Source: Chlamydomonas reinhardtii
Lineage: Eukaryota; Chlorophyta; Chlorophyceae; Chlamydomonadales; Chlamydomonadaceae
Assembly (NCBI RefSeq): GCF_000002595.2
Contig: NC_057012.1
Coordinates: forward strand, 3,421,910-3,485,909
Direction: 5' to 3'
DNA: 64,000 nt
In this document: positions 21,369 through 32,300 of the stretch, in pieces
Numbering within the stretch: position 1 is the first letter of the stretch
How the letters are laid out: every line of letters begins with the position of its first letter
Program-made: the position numbers and the translations under genes
Notes under the pieces: generated by a model
The model's database searches: none
Seen by the model: only the letters and a program-made list of their open reading frames with translations
Told to the model about the DNA's origin: nothing

Positions 21369-24300
21369 ATGACGCAAGCGTCGCTATGGACGCATTTTAC
21401 CGAGGACGAGCTAAAAGAGTACATTAGCAAGCTAGCAGAGCCGGAGACTGCTGCAGCGTAAGTGTGCAGGGCTCCGGCGCCGGGTCTGGGGGCTGCTGGG
21501 GGTTTCGCCGCACGCGGTGAGCACGCACCCTGTTCGTCGCCCCTTCACAGGTTCCTGGCGTCCGTGCTTAAACTAGACAACTATCGGTTTGATGCACGGC
21601 AAGCCATCCTGCTGGACTACGCCAGCTACGCGCTCGAGTGAGTAGTGGCTGCAGGACTGGGAAACGGCTGTTGGGGGCTGCAGGGAATGCAAGGAACACA
21701 AATCAGAAGGCGGTGTAGTTTGAGCTCGGCCGGTAATGTCGTGGTTCATGCAGGTTTGCCCACAAGCAGGGTTACGGCCCCACGCGGACCGCCAGCTGGT
21801 ACAACGTGGCACATGGCGTGCTGCAGACATGCATCAGTGAGCAGCTGGGAAGGACTGTCCATGGTTGGGCGTGGCAGAGAGTGGCAGGGACTGGGTATAA
21901 GCAGTGGTCGAGGAGGCTGGCGGTGCTAGACGGACCTGAGTACTTCCTGTCATGCGTTGCGGGCATTCTCGACGGTGCCCCGCAGCGAAGCTGCGAGTTC
22001 TGCCGTCTTGTTAGCGCCCCTGATCTGCAGCTGCTACGTACATGCTTGTGTCTGACCCTGCCCTGTGTTGCTTGCTCAGGCGGGGCGGCATACACGGAGT
22101 GCGAGGCGCACTTCAAGGGGCTGATGCTGCAGCTGGTGCGGCCACGGCCTGGCACCGACACCCCCCACTTCAGCCCGGACCAGGTGCGGGGCGCAGGGCG
22201 GCGGCTCACGGGGTTGGGGTCTGCGCAATGTCCCAGGGCGGCGGCTCACGGGGTTGGGGTCTGCGCAATGTCCCAGGGCGGCGGCTTGGGGTCTGCGCAA
22301 TGTCCCAGGGCGGCGGCTCACGGGGTTGGGGTCTGCGCAATGTCCCAGGGCGGCGGCTCACGGGGTTTGGGTCTGCGCAATGTCCCAGGGCGGCGGCTCA
22401 CGGGGTTGGGGTCTGCGCAATGTCCCAGGGCGGCGGCTCACGGGGTTTGGGTCTGCGCAATGTCCCAGGGCGGCGGCTCACGGGGTTGGGGTCTGCGCAA
22501 TGTCCCAGGGCGGCGGCTCACGGGGTTGGGGTCTGCGCAATGTCCCAGGGCGGCGGCTCACGGGGTTGGGGTCTGCGCAATGTCCCAGGGCGGCGGCTTG
22601 GGGTCTGCGCAATGTCCCAGGGGGGCGGCTCACGGGGTTTGGGTCTGCGCAATGTCCCAGGGCGGCGGCTCACGGGGTTTGGGTCTGCGCAATGTCCCAG
22701 GGCGGCGGCTCACGGGGTGTGGGTCTGCGCAATGTCCCAGGGCGGCGGCTCACGGGGTTGGGGTCTGCGCAATGTCCCAGGGCGGCGGCTCACGGGGTTT
22801 GGGTCTGCGCAATGTCCCAGGGCGGCGGCTCACGGGGTTTGGGTCTGCGCAATGTCCCAGGGCGGCGGCTCACGGGGTTGGGGTCTGCGCAATGTCCCAG
22901 GGCGGCGGCTCACGGGGTTGGGGTCTGCGCAATGTCCCAGGGCGGCGGCTCACGGGGTTGGGGTCTGCGCAATGTCCCAGGGCGGCGGCTCACGGGGTTT
23001 GGGTCTGCGCAATGTCCCAGGGCGGCGGCTCACGGGGTTTGGGTCTGCGCAATGTCCCAGGGCGGCGGCTCACGGGGTTGGGGTCTGCGCAATGTCCCAG
23101 GGCGGCGGCTCACGGGGTTGGGGTCTGCGCAATGACCCTGCGGGCACCTGGAGCGTGGCTGCTGCAGCCGCCCATGACTTGGACCGGGCGTAAGCAATGG
23201 CGCGGCTCGACACCTCAGGACACTTGCAGAAGTACTACTGACCATGCGCCACGCGGCTTGGACCGGGCGAAAGGAGGGGGCGCTTTGCCAGCACAAAACA
23301 CGTCTGGTCTCATGTGGACGGTAGCGCTGCAGTTTCATGGCGCAGCGCAGCGGCTGACAGTGGTTGCGCCAATCTCTTGCGCTTCGCCGTTGTGTTCGCC
23401 ATTGTGGCTGTGTGTGTGCAGGTGGCGGCCGCCGCCGCGTTCATGGCGCGCGGGCTGCTGCGGCACTACCGGCTATACCAGCACGTCTTCTCCACCGCGC
23501 AGGCGCACACCGAGTACACGGCTGAGCTCATGGTGGGGTGGGAGGGCCGCGCGGTGGGCATTCAAGAGAGGAGGGAGTGATAAGCGCGGGGGACGCCGGT
23601 ACGGCTCCGGAGGTGTTTGCGCACGGATGCTCGGGCCGCGGACCCAGTGGCATACGCCATGTGCGCCTGGCCCTGCAGGTGGAGACGCCGGTTGTGCCCA
23701 GCTTCGAGGCAGCGCTGGGCCAGGCCGACTGGGCCGCCCTGCATGACCAGCGGCGCGCGGAGGCGGAGGCGGCGCGCAAGGTACGGGGCGGGAGTCCGCA
23801 TGCAGCGAAACAGCACCTCTTGGCGGTTGCAGTGCCGCGTTTTGCTGTAGGGCAACCCGTGAACTGTACGTAGGCCGACGGTACAACTAGCACCAGGACA
23901 CAGCCCAAAACCCCGGTGACATCTGGTTGGCATGTTGTGTCACCTGCGCGCGATTGCTGCACGTGTGCATGCAGGCGGCGGAGGAGGCGGAGGCTGCGCG
24001 CCAAGAGGCAGAGGCTAAGGCAGCTGAGGACGAGGCTCGGCGGCTCGAGGAGGAGGCGCGCAAGGCTGAGCTGGCCAGGGTGAGTGGGGCGTGTCACACC
24101 TGCACTGCCTGGAGTACAGGCACTCAGGCAGCGGCGGCTCAGGCTGCTGCTCCCACCAAATCTACGCCCCTCATTCGCTTTTCGCCATCGCTCGTGCTCA
24201 CAGAAACCCGCCACACTGGAGGAAGCCATTGAACACTTGGTGGCGGTGAGTGGCGGCGCTGGTGGCTGGGGGGAGCGGCGGGTGTCCACACGGGCGTTCG

Positions 24301-24592
24301 GGTTTCACAAGCATACAAGTGGCAATAACACCCTCGTCCCAGCCATCGACCTTACGCTCCCCTTCCGCTCCCTCGCCCTGACTACACCTCGGCCTCACAC
24401 TCCACCGCGCCCCGCTCCCACGTCGCCCGCTGTGCACCTGCTTCCCTCTTCCAGACTCGGCTGGAGAATGAGAAGGAGTCTCTGGCCGCCGCCTACAAGG
24501 CCAAAGAGGCGGAGCTGCTGGCCAAGATCAACAGCCTGGAGGAGGCGGCGGCGGCCAAAAAGCCCGTGTCGGCGGTGGGGGCCAAGAAATAG
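21369..24592 (+). CDS. CFAP119: CFAP119/CCDC189-like flagella-associated protein (9 exons)
   Basis: Exons: 21369-21457, 21551-21637, 21754-21836, 22080-22183, 23422-23532, 23679-23780, 23975-24079, 24204-24245, 24455-24592; 286 residues. The N-terminal half (SLWTHFTEDELKEYISKL, ARQAILLDYASYALEFA, HFSPDQ, then RGLLRHYRLYQHVFSTAQ) follows the layout I recall for CFAP119/CCDC189, a cilia- and flagella-associated protein. From about residue 185 on it is a charged coiled coil (EEAEAARQEAEAKAAEDEA) ending AVGAKK. Expected location is the axoneme or its attachments. Assignment is from remembered family pattern, so the name is moderate in certainty; a ciliary role fits an alga. The fourth intron is filled by a 40-bp minisatellite. 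A TATA-like AT-rich stretch lies at 21085-21097 upstream. Confidence 0.7.
22192..23136 (+). repeat. 40-bp minisatellite, 24 copies, inside an intron
   Basis: The unit contains GGGGTTGGGGTCTGCGCAAT followed by GTCCCAGGGCGGCGGCTCAC. The core CTGCGCAATG recurs 24 times from 22221 to 23125: 21 intervals of 40 bp and two of 32 bp (8-bp deletion, near 22261-22293 and 22573-22605). Copies differ mainly at one site (TTG, TTT or TGT within the G run), a map useful for reading its amplification history. The array begins about 8 nt after the splice donor at 22184 and fills most of a 1.24-kb intron. Because 40 is not a multiple of three and the unit lacks stops, all three + frames stay open through it; these frames are not genes. 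Confidence 0.97.
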
Positions 24593-24849
24593 AGGGCGCG
24601 CAGCTGGGGGCGCCGAGCGGTACTGAGGCGGTTGTGCGGGGTCGGCGTGAGGAGGTGCGTACGACGGCAGTGGCGGTTGGTGGCTGTGGGTCGGCGGGCG
24701 GCGGCTTGAGTTCTGTGGGCAGTGGGCCCCTGTGGGCCAGGGCGGCATAGGTGGGAAGGTGGGTACGTCTGACGTTGCTGATTGGGCTGTGGGTGCGAGG
24801 TCTGTCCGGGCGCCCAGGGGCGAAGTCGGCCAAACATTCTGTCGCTTCG

Positions 24850-24854
24850 TGTAA
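24850..24854 (+). terminator. TGTAA poly(A) signal of the CFAP119-like gene
   Basis: TGTAA 258 nt beyond the stop at 24592. The 460 bp between that stop and the TRIM element hold only 3' untranslated or spacer sequence. Confidence 0.5.
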
Positions 24855-25052
24855 GAGCCCTGCAATCACGTCTGGACGCCTCCGGTGGCCCAGTCGGCTG
24901 GCGACAGCGATGGGCTGTATGTCTAGTTATGAATGCGCTCGAATCTGTTACAGACGGCTCGAGAAATTCTTGTGGCGTGAGGCTCTGGCGCGTGCTGCGG
25001 CTCGTGCCCCAATGCCCCCGGTTAGTTCTCGTTTGGGCTGGTATCTACCAGC

Positions 25053-25151
25053 TGTTGAGGAGCGATCAGCACTCATATACCCCGAGAACTACAGAGGAAG
25101 TAATGCACCCCAGACGTGATGGGGTGGGCGCTTTTCCTCTAGACTTCAACA
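25053..25151 (+). repeat. Left terminal repeat of the TRIM
   Basis: A 99-bp repeat identical by eye to the right copy; TGTTGA...TCAACA ends. Confidence 0.92.
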
Positions 25152-25392
25152 GGTTATGAGCCCCGCTAACGCGGCCCTGCGCGAGAGGTCTCGAGTTCAA
25201 GTCCCCGATACTGCGCTGGATCTGAGTGCGGCGGCAGGGGGAGTTCTAGCACTATAGAGGGCTAAGCTGCGCGGAGGTCGCGGGTTCGAGCCTACACGAG
25301 TGAAGTGAGGTCGATTCCGGCAAGAGTGGCGCGGAAACCAGAGAGGTACCCGGACAAAGCGAGCTAGCTATAGAGTGCTGCTCGAGGGGGAG

Positions 25393-25491
25393 TGTTGAGG
25401 AGCGATCAGCACTCATATACCCCGAGAACTACAGAGGAAGTAATGCACCCCAGACGTGATGGGGTGGGCGCTTTTCCTCTAGACTTCAACA
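25393..25491 (+). repeat. Right terminal repeat of the TRIM
   Basis: A 99-bp repeat preceded by a polypurine run and followed by the CCAGC target duplication. Confidence 0.92.
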
Positions 25492-25496
25492 CCAGC

Positions 25497-26879
25497 CGCC
25501 CTGGGCCCGACCGGCAAGTAAGCTGCTCGAGCTGTACATCCGCGCTCAGCACCTGTTCAAGTCGTGCGTCAGTGTGCACTGAGCTAGAGAAGCATTTACA
25601 GCACGCGCCGCGCTTCTGGAGGTGAATGAGTTACATTACGAAGGAACGCTCGCCCCCCAGCATAGGGGCGTTTACAATAGCCCCATGACCAGCCCGACAC
25701 CGACAAATCTTCAACCGGCCAATCTGTTCGCCATAATCTCAGCTCTCTCCGGCGCCCATATAGCAGGGGCCCGCCATGATTCATATGCTCTTGGTCCGGA
25801 TATAATAGATGCCGTAATCCCCGAAATAACTCTACCCAGGAAGCTACGCGCATGACCGTGCTGTCGCAAGCTATCCGACGCGACCGGCATGGGCTGACAC
25901 GCGCACCGTCATCACCTTTGACTTGAGCAACCACGCGTCATACCTAGATCACGCCAACCCAATGTATTACCTATTGTTGGGCTGCTACTGCTGCTCACGT
26001 CCCGCTTTGGTCCCTCCTGCGCTGGGTACGCCGCGGAATAGCACCTCAGCAACGACCCGCATGCACAAGCTACTGCTAAACAACTAGCAGCGTACACACA
26101 AGCTTGTCGCACTGCCATCCCGCACACTTTCTCATTTGCGACATCCATATGCTCAGCTCCACACCACACACCGCGCCACACCCGACGGCGCCGCAGGAAC
26201 TTGCACTCGCACAATTTAGCTGAACCGCTGCCTGCGCGCCCCTGGGTAAACGGGCCTGACATTAGACCTTTCTATGCCCTATACTCAGATCCTAGTCCTC
26301 AGATCCTACAATCATGCAAACATAAACTCCCCTGCTACCGGCTACGGGCACGTAGCAGGCACGAGGTGTGGCAGCAACGCCTCACGTGGCTTTCGCGACG
26401 CGAGCCATTCCCACGCGCCGTAACAACGCGGAAACATACGATACCGTAAAACGGGGAGTACAGACAGAGGAAAAAGCGCATCGCGCGAGCAGCTGAGCTG
26501 CTTAGGAATTGGCCAAAAGCTGTGTGCGGCTGCAAACCACACATGGCCACAAAAGGGTGCGGAGCGACCCTCCGCGCAAACAACGCTATGCCAATACTTT
26601 TGACAACTAGCGCTCATCTCTATTACGAAACACTCAATACCAATACAAGAAACGGAACCTCGCCATCGAAATGACAACTTCGCAGACAACATGACGGGGG
26701 TCAATCAATAGGGCATTCAGCTCTCACCGCTCCTATCACGCCACACATGAAGACCACTCTTCCACAGCCCTCGCCTCCGCTGATGGCTGTCGACTCTTCA
26801 TCAACTCTCACTTGTCAAAAGAAAACTGTAGCCGACTCCAGTACGCTGCACAGCGCTGCGGCCCGCCAACTGCCTTCGT
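25497..26879. other. 1.4 kb without a recognised gene
   Basis: Moderate GC with short, mutually overlapping open frames and no family resemblance. It probably contains the 3' untranslated region of Mpv17-family gene B. TTACA words (TGTAA on -) occur only far downstream, at about 25633 and 25671, so its poly(A) site is unclear. Confidence 0.4.
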
Positions 26880-28148
26880 TCAACGCGCAGGCCAGGCTCC
26901 GGCTCCGGAGCCGGCGCGGGCGCCTGCATACGATGACGTCGAGGTTGACGCCATCATCAACGCTTTGTGTCCCAGCGTCAGTTCCGGGCTGACGTCCCAC
27001 ATGCACTCCTCCAACTCGCGACGCCTCGCCTCGCCAGCGCTACGGGCCGGCTGCTGCTGCTTATCTCCACGCTGGCCCAGAAACCGCAGCAGCATGTTGC
27101 CAGCACCGCCACGCCCGGCACCGCTGCTGACCACATCACCCTCGGGCAGCGCTGCCGCCACCGCGGTGACCGGTTGCGCCGGCTCCAGCTGCAGCGGCGC
27201 GGCGTGCGCATACTCACTGGCCGTGGCGACGTCGCTGTGCAGGAGCTCACTGCTGCCGGCGTCGGCCGTGGCGTGGTCGTGCGTGCAGCGCACCCAGGAC
27301 AGGAAGCAGACGTCAAACAGGGTGGCCACGTTGACGGCCAACAGCTGGTGCGGCACAGGCACGCGGCTGAACACCAGCGCCATGTACGGCGGCCACACCT
27401 GAGGCGGCAAGCGGACACACATAAGAACGCGAACAAGGCGGTGTTAGCCGTCCGTGCATGCTCCTTTTTAATGGGGAAAAATTCTATATTCCCACAGCGT
27501 CCAGCATTGCTTACAGCAGAGGCAAACCACAATTGCCATACTCACCAGCGCCTCCGCCAGCATGGTGGGCACGAACTGGCTGCGCAGCTGCTCCTTGAAC
27601 TCAGCCGGGCTCAGCCGGTCGATGGCCAGGCAGCCGAAGGCGAAGAATGCCAGCACGTAGGCGGGGCTGTACACCAGGTTGTCCAGCACTACCTTGAGCA
27701 GCATGGCGCGGCGGCTGGAGCCGACCAGGCCACAGCGCAGCACCAGCGAGTCGAGGGCCTGGTACCAGGCGTGGCCGGACGGGCCGATGATGCCACCGCC
27801 AAAAGCCGCCGTCAGCGCGGTGCGGCGGCCGTCTGGCTGGGCGACGCCGCTGCAGCGTGCCTCGATGCGTTGAGCCATGGCTGCGGGCAGGGACAAAGGA
27901 GAGGAAGCAAATGAGTTCGGACGATACGACAGAGTGCAGCCGAGAAGCATATACCATTGGGCCGTGGCATGCCCACAATACAGCGCAGCGTCCCTTACAG
28001 ACTCACCATCTCCAAGGCCCCACAGCAGCGCAGACGAGGCCGCCTGCGTCAGCACTGGGTGCCGGCGCAGGGAGCGCTCATAGGCGTTCCAAGCGCGAGA
28101 CAGCGGGTTGAAGCCGCCCGCACCACCGGAGATGGTCAGAGCCGCCAT
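26880..28148 (-). CDS. Mpv17/PMP22-family membrane protein B with C-terminal extension (3 exons)
   Basis: Exons in coding order: 28148-28007, 27880-27546, 27398-26880; 331 residues. The core matches the family: WNAYERSLRRHPVLTQAAS, LLWGLGD, then DGRRTALTAAFGGGIIGPSG, HAWYQALDSLV, YVLAFFAFGCLAIDRLSP, and VFSRVPVPHQLLAVNVATLF ending CFLSWVRC. After that the protein continues for about 135 residues of Ala/Ser/Glu-rich sequence absent from typical 180-230-residue members and from protein A in this window. The extension is read in the same exon and is probably disordered. The two paralogues share HQLLAVN and the overall order but differ in intron number and positions, so the duplication is not recent. 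Likely a small-solute pore in an organelle membrane. Confidence 0.88.
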
Positions 28149-29303
28149 GTTGTAGTGTCCGTTTACTTCGGCGTAAATTTAATTGGAGTGCTTTTGTTGT
28201 TGTTGGGCTGATGAGCCCTTCGCCATCCCGAGAGCGCTGCGCAGCGCTCTGCGTCCTGCCCACTAACAGCCAAGAAGAGGGGAAGGCCGAGACCTCCGCC
28301 AGCGTGACCAGCGGTGTGTGCGCCGAAGGCGCTGGCAAACACACACTAAAAAAGGCTGGACTCTGTAGCCCGTGCGGCTTTGAAGCAAGGAGAGCTGGGC
28401 GGTGCCGACGGTGGGAGGAGGCGCGCACGGCTGGGCACGACAGGACCTGACGTGTGCTGTCGTCGTGTACCTGGCACGAGTTCGGGGTGAAGTAGCGAGA
28501 CGAGTTGTCAGTAAGCAATCCAGGTACAGAATTTTGTGGCGCGGAAAGGTTGGGCTTCTGCGCTGGCGTGTAGAAGGTTGCTCCGAACTTATTCGCGCCG
28601 ACCACGACCGCCGCCGATCTCTCGTGCGTTGCCGCCTCCTTCAGATAAAGCAGGACATGATATCTCAGTCTGGCGCACCTGCGGTCCTTGATTCCGTCTG
28701 AGCGCTGCGAGCGAATGCCGACCGCTCTTCAAGCTCCGCAAAGCTTCGCCTACTTGCTCTTGATCCGAGCCCGAACCCAGGCACCGTGAGCCCTTAGGAA
28801 GAGCCTGGTGGAGCCTAGCGCCTTGAAAGCAAGGTGTGTGCCTACAACTTCTCCTACGTTCTTCTGTGAAGGTCCGTGGGCGTGTGAATTGTCAAGCAAT
28901 TTGGCTTGGTTAATGTTATATAAGCTGTAAGATTTTAAACATTGGTGGTGGCAGCGCGGCCTTGTTGCTTGTGAATGGAAGCTCGGGGCCCATGGAAGCT
29001 CGGGATGACCCCGCGCAGGAAACCCATGCACTGAGCATAATAACGTTTCGCGTACTATAGGTCCTTACGGCGCATGAGCCAGGGGGATTAAATCGAGAAA
29101 AGCCAAGACCGTTTCCAGCGTTCAAGATCAATCAACATCCCGTTCCTTAGCAGGCTCATTTTCCAGAATCGTGGCGGACGCAAACGCATTGGGTACCTAG
29201 TCCTTCAAGTATATCGTCCGTTTTGCGACGCACTCGTTAACCGGCTGCAACAATCCTCTCACATCCAAACCGTTGACGCCCTGTTAGCCAGTCAATAACA
29301 AGA
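28149..29303. promoter_or_regulatory. Divergent spacer between Mpv17-family B and NCS1 genes
   Basis: The 1.16 kb separates two outward-facing starts and must hold both promoters and leaders. It is less GC-rich than the genes, especially 28880-28940. No TATA box, RNA gene or repeat stands out. Confidence 0.35.
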
Positions 29304-32300
29304 ATGCAGCAGCAGCTACGGTCTACCAGCATTCGAGCGGCCGCCGCGGCGCCAGGCGCCCGCCCAGTTCCGGGTCTGGTGCGACCCGCACCATGTGGGC
29401 CGCGGCGCGCCCCCTTCACCTCCCCGTGCTTTACGCCGCTCCCCTCCGCCCCATTCACACGTGGCCCCGCGCCGGCTGGGCTGATGGGGATGTTCTCGGA
29501 TCCCATCACGGCACGGCCGCCCACGAACCCTGACCCCTCCCTCATCAATGAGGACTTCTCGCCCACGACCCAGGACAAGCGCACCTTTGACACCACCGAT
29601 TACGCGACCTTCTGGATCACGCTGGTCATCTCCATCACCACCTACTACTTGGCAGCCTCGCTGGTGGACCTGGGTGAGGACTGGGTGGTATGTGTGGTCG
29701 GCGGGCGTGTCATGACTCCCAAGAGGTGGGGGAAGAGGGCGCGAGAGCAGGGTAGGGCAGAGCTGCGAATGGCGACCATACTGGGGCCCCGGCCACGCCC
29801 AGCATGCCGTGTGCCACCCCACCCCCGGGTGCAGGCATGTCGTGGTGGCAGGGCATCCTGACCGTGTTCTTCGGCAACCTCATCACTCTGCTGCCCATGG
29901 TCCTCAACGCACACCCCGGCACCAAGTACGGTGTGCCCTTCCCCGTGCTGGCACGCGCCAGCTTCGGAATCCAGGTGGGGTGAACGGGGAAGCGGATATG
30001 GGTTGGCGGGGGAGCTGACACGGCGGACTTATAGCTGGCGGGTGTGCAAGCGCCAAGCGGTGACCGCACAGCTCCCCGACCTGTATGGTTTGTGCTGCCT
30101 CCCTCGACATAGAGGGCCGTGAGCAGGACGTGAACGCACCCCCTACGGGCGTGTGAGCACGGGCGTGTGCAGCTGTGATGCTGGGCTCGGGGCGGGAGTG
30201 GGGAGGGGAGACAAGAGGCACCGAGCCCTTACTTACACACGCCGTCCTTGCTCCTGTCTCAATGTGCTTAATGCTCCGTTCATCAAAACCTGCGGCCTTC
30301 AACTCCACCCTCAACCCCGATTCCGACTACCAGGGTGCCAACCTGCCGTCCCTGTCTCGCGCCATCGTGGCGTGCGGCTGGTTCGGTATCCAGACCTGGA
30401 TTGGCGGCTCCTCCATCTTCCAGATGCTCATGGCTGTGACCGGCGGCGCCGTGGCTGCCGCGCCCATCGCCTGGCTCGGCATCTCGCTGCCCGAGCTGCT
30501 GTGCTTCCTGGGCTTCTGGGCGGCGCAGGTGGGGAGCGAGTGCGGCTGTGGGCGTGGGTGTGGGTGTGGGGCGGGAGCTGCGTGGCGGCGTGCGAGCGGT
30601 AGAAGGGTATGGGACGGCTGGTCGAGACGGCGCGCGCGGCTATGGGCGGGACGTGCCTCAGTTTCACACCCATGGCCTCACGCTGCCCCTACCGCCTTCC
30701 TCCTCCACCTCCTCGTCGTCCTCCTTCTCCACCTCCGAATCCTCAGGTTTGGATTGTGGTCCGCGGCATGGAGTCCATCCGTATCCTGGAGAAGTACAGC
30801 GCCCCCATCCTGATCGGCCTCAGCCTGGCGCTCATGGGCTGGGCCGTCACCACCGCCGGCGGCTTCGGACCCATGCTGTCCACGCCCTCGCAGTTCGGGG
30901 TGGGCATGCCCAAGGTGCGGCGCGGCGGTGCGGCCCCGTGGGCAGATGGTGGGGGCAGGTGGCAGGCGGTGGTGGGGACGACCGGCGAGCGGCGTCGGAC
31001 GGGCGTGGTCAGCAGGGTGGGTCATGGGCGCGTGAGCCTTCCGGCATGCTTCGATGCCAGGTACCAGGTGCCAGGTGCCTTCAATACCCCCCACCAACGC
31101 ACCTCTCCGCGCGCCGTGCTGTGTGGCGACCGCACGTGCTGTGTGTGGCGACTGCACGTGCAGGAGGGCCAGTTCTGGTCTGTGTTCTGGCCTGCGGTGA
31201 CCGCCAACGTGGGCTACTGGGCCACACTGTCGCTCAACATCCCCGACTTCACCCGCTACGCCAAGAGCCAGAAGGACCAGGTCAGCACCCGGGCACGAGT
31301 TGGGCGATGTCAGACACCAGGGTACTTTCATCACGGCGTCTTCAAGTTTTGTGCCCTTGCTTGCAGCAACTGGACCCCCGAACTCCAACCCTTCCTCCAA
31401 CCCTTTCTCCACCCACCCACCCACCCACCCAACAACTGACCAACCAACCGCCCAACCAACCAACCAACCCGCGCTGCCTGCCTGCCTGCCTGCCTGTCCA
31501 CCCGCGCTCCGCCCTTCAGGTGATGGGCCAGGCCATCGGTCTGCCGCTGTTCATGGCGCTGTTCACGTTCCTGGGCCTGGCCGTCACCAGCGCCACGGTG
31601 GTCATCTACGGCGAGGCCATCATCGACCCCGTGCAGCTGCTGGGGCGCATGGAGGGGCTGGTGCCCATCTGCATCTCGCTTTTTGGTGAGGGGGGGGGGT
31701 TGTGTGCCCGAGCCCAGCGAGGAAGTCGGGGGAGGGAGGCAGGGAGGAGCGTGTGTGTACGTGCAGTGGTGGGGAGCCGCCTGGGCGGAGTGTGGGGAGC
31801 AGGGAAGGGAGGAGGACTGGGTTGGAAATCCTGGGATGGTATGGGCTGTGGATGTGGGGGCGTGGCTGAAAGGTGTTGAGCGACCACACTGGCTTGTAAC
31901 GCGGGCTTAGAGCTTGTCTGAAGCCAGTACTGCCGCATCGAGCTCGATACCGGTGGTGAAAGAGGCATTTTGGGAGCACGGCACGGGAGCACGGGTATGT
32001 CTGCTCCTAGCTGACACTGCCTTCCGGGGCCGCGTCTCCGCGCCCGCTCCCCACAGGTCTGATGTGGGCCACGCTCACCACCAACATCGCCGCCAACGTG
32101 GTCGCGCCCGCGAACGCCTTCGTCAACTGCGCCCCCAAGTGGATCTCCTTCGAGGTGCGCTCTGGTCTGACATGCGCGTGTGCGTGCACATGTGGCAATG
32201 CTGATTGTGTGGCAGCTCACGTCGTGACACAAAGCGCTTGACCGCGTGCCAGGCATCACCGATCGCAGCCGCATGTTACGCCGGACACTTCATCATGTGT

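Larger units (their letters stand above)
25053..25491 (+). mobile_element. TRIM: miniature LTR-type element, looks whole
   Basis: Two 99-bp direct repeats (25053-25151 and 25393-25491) bound a 241-bp interior. Each repeat starts TGTTGA and ends TCAACA, the TG...CA form of long terminal repeats. CCAGC is duplicated directly outside both ends (25048-25052 and 25492-25496), a 5-bp target-site duplication typical of LTR integrases. A purine run (GAGGGGGAG) abuts the right repeat, where a polypurine tract belongs, and the bases after the left repeat (GGTTATGAGC) could be a primer-binding site. There is no coding capacity, so this is a non-autonomous terminal-repeat retrotransposon in miniature. 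The ends are identical, so it inserted recently. Orientation is read from the purine tract. Confidence 0.9.

Noticed and set aside
22192-23136. CRISPR-like array
   Set aside because: The repeats are directly adjacent with no unique spacers, no cas genes are present, and the setting is a eukaryotic intron.
22042-23193. Three long overlapping + frames encoding Gly/Arg/Ala repeats
   Set aside because: They are the three frames of a 40-bp tandem repeat without stops, lying inside an intron of the CFAP119-like gene; the flanking exons splice cleanly around it.
25200-25330. tRNA genes suggested by B-box-like words
   Set aside because: No acceptor, D or T stems can be paired around them, so they are only short matches inside the TRIM.
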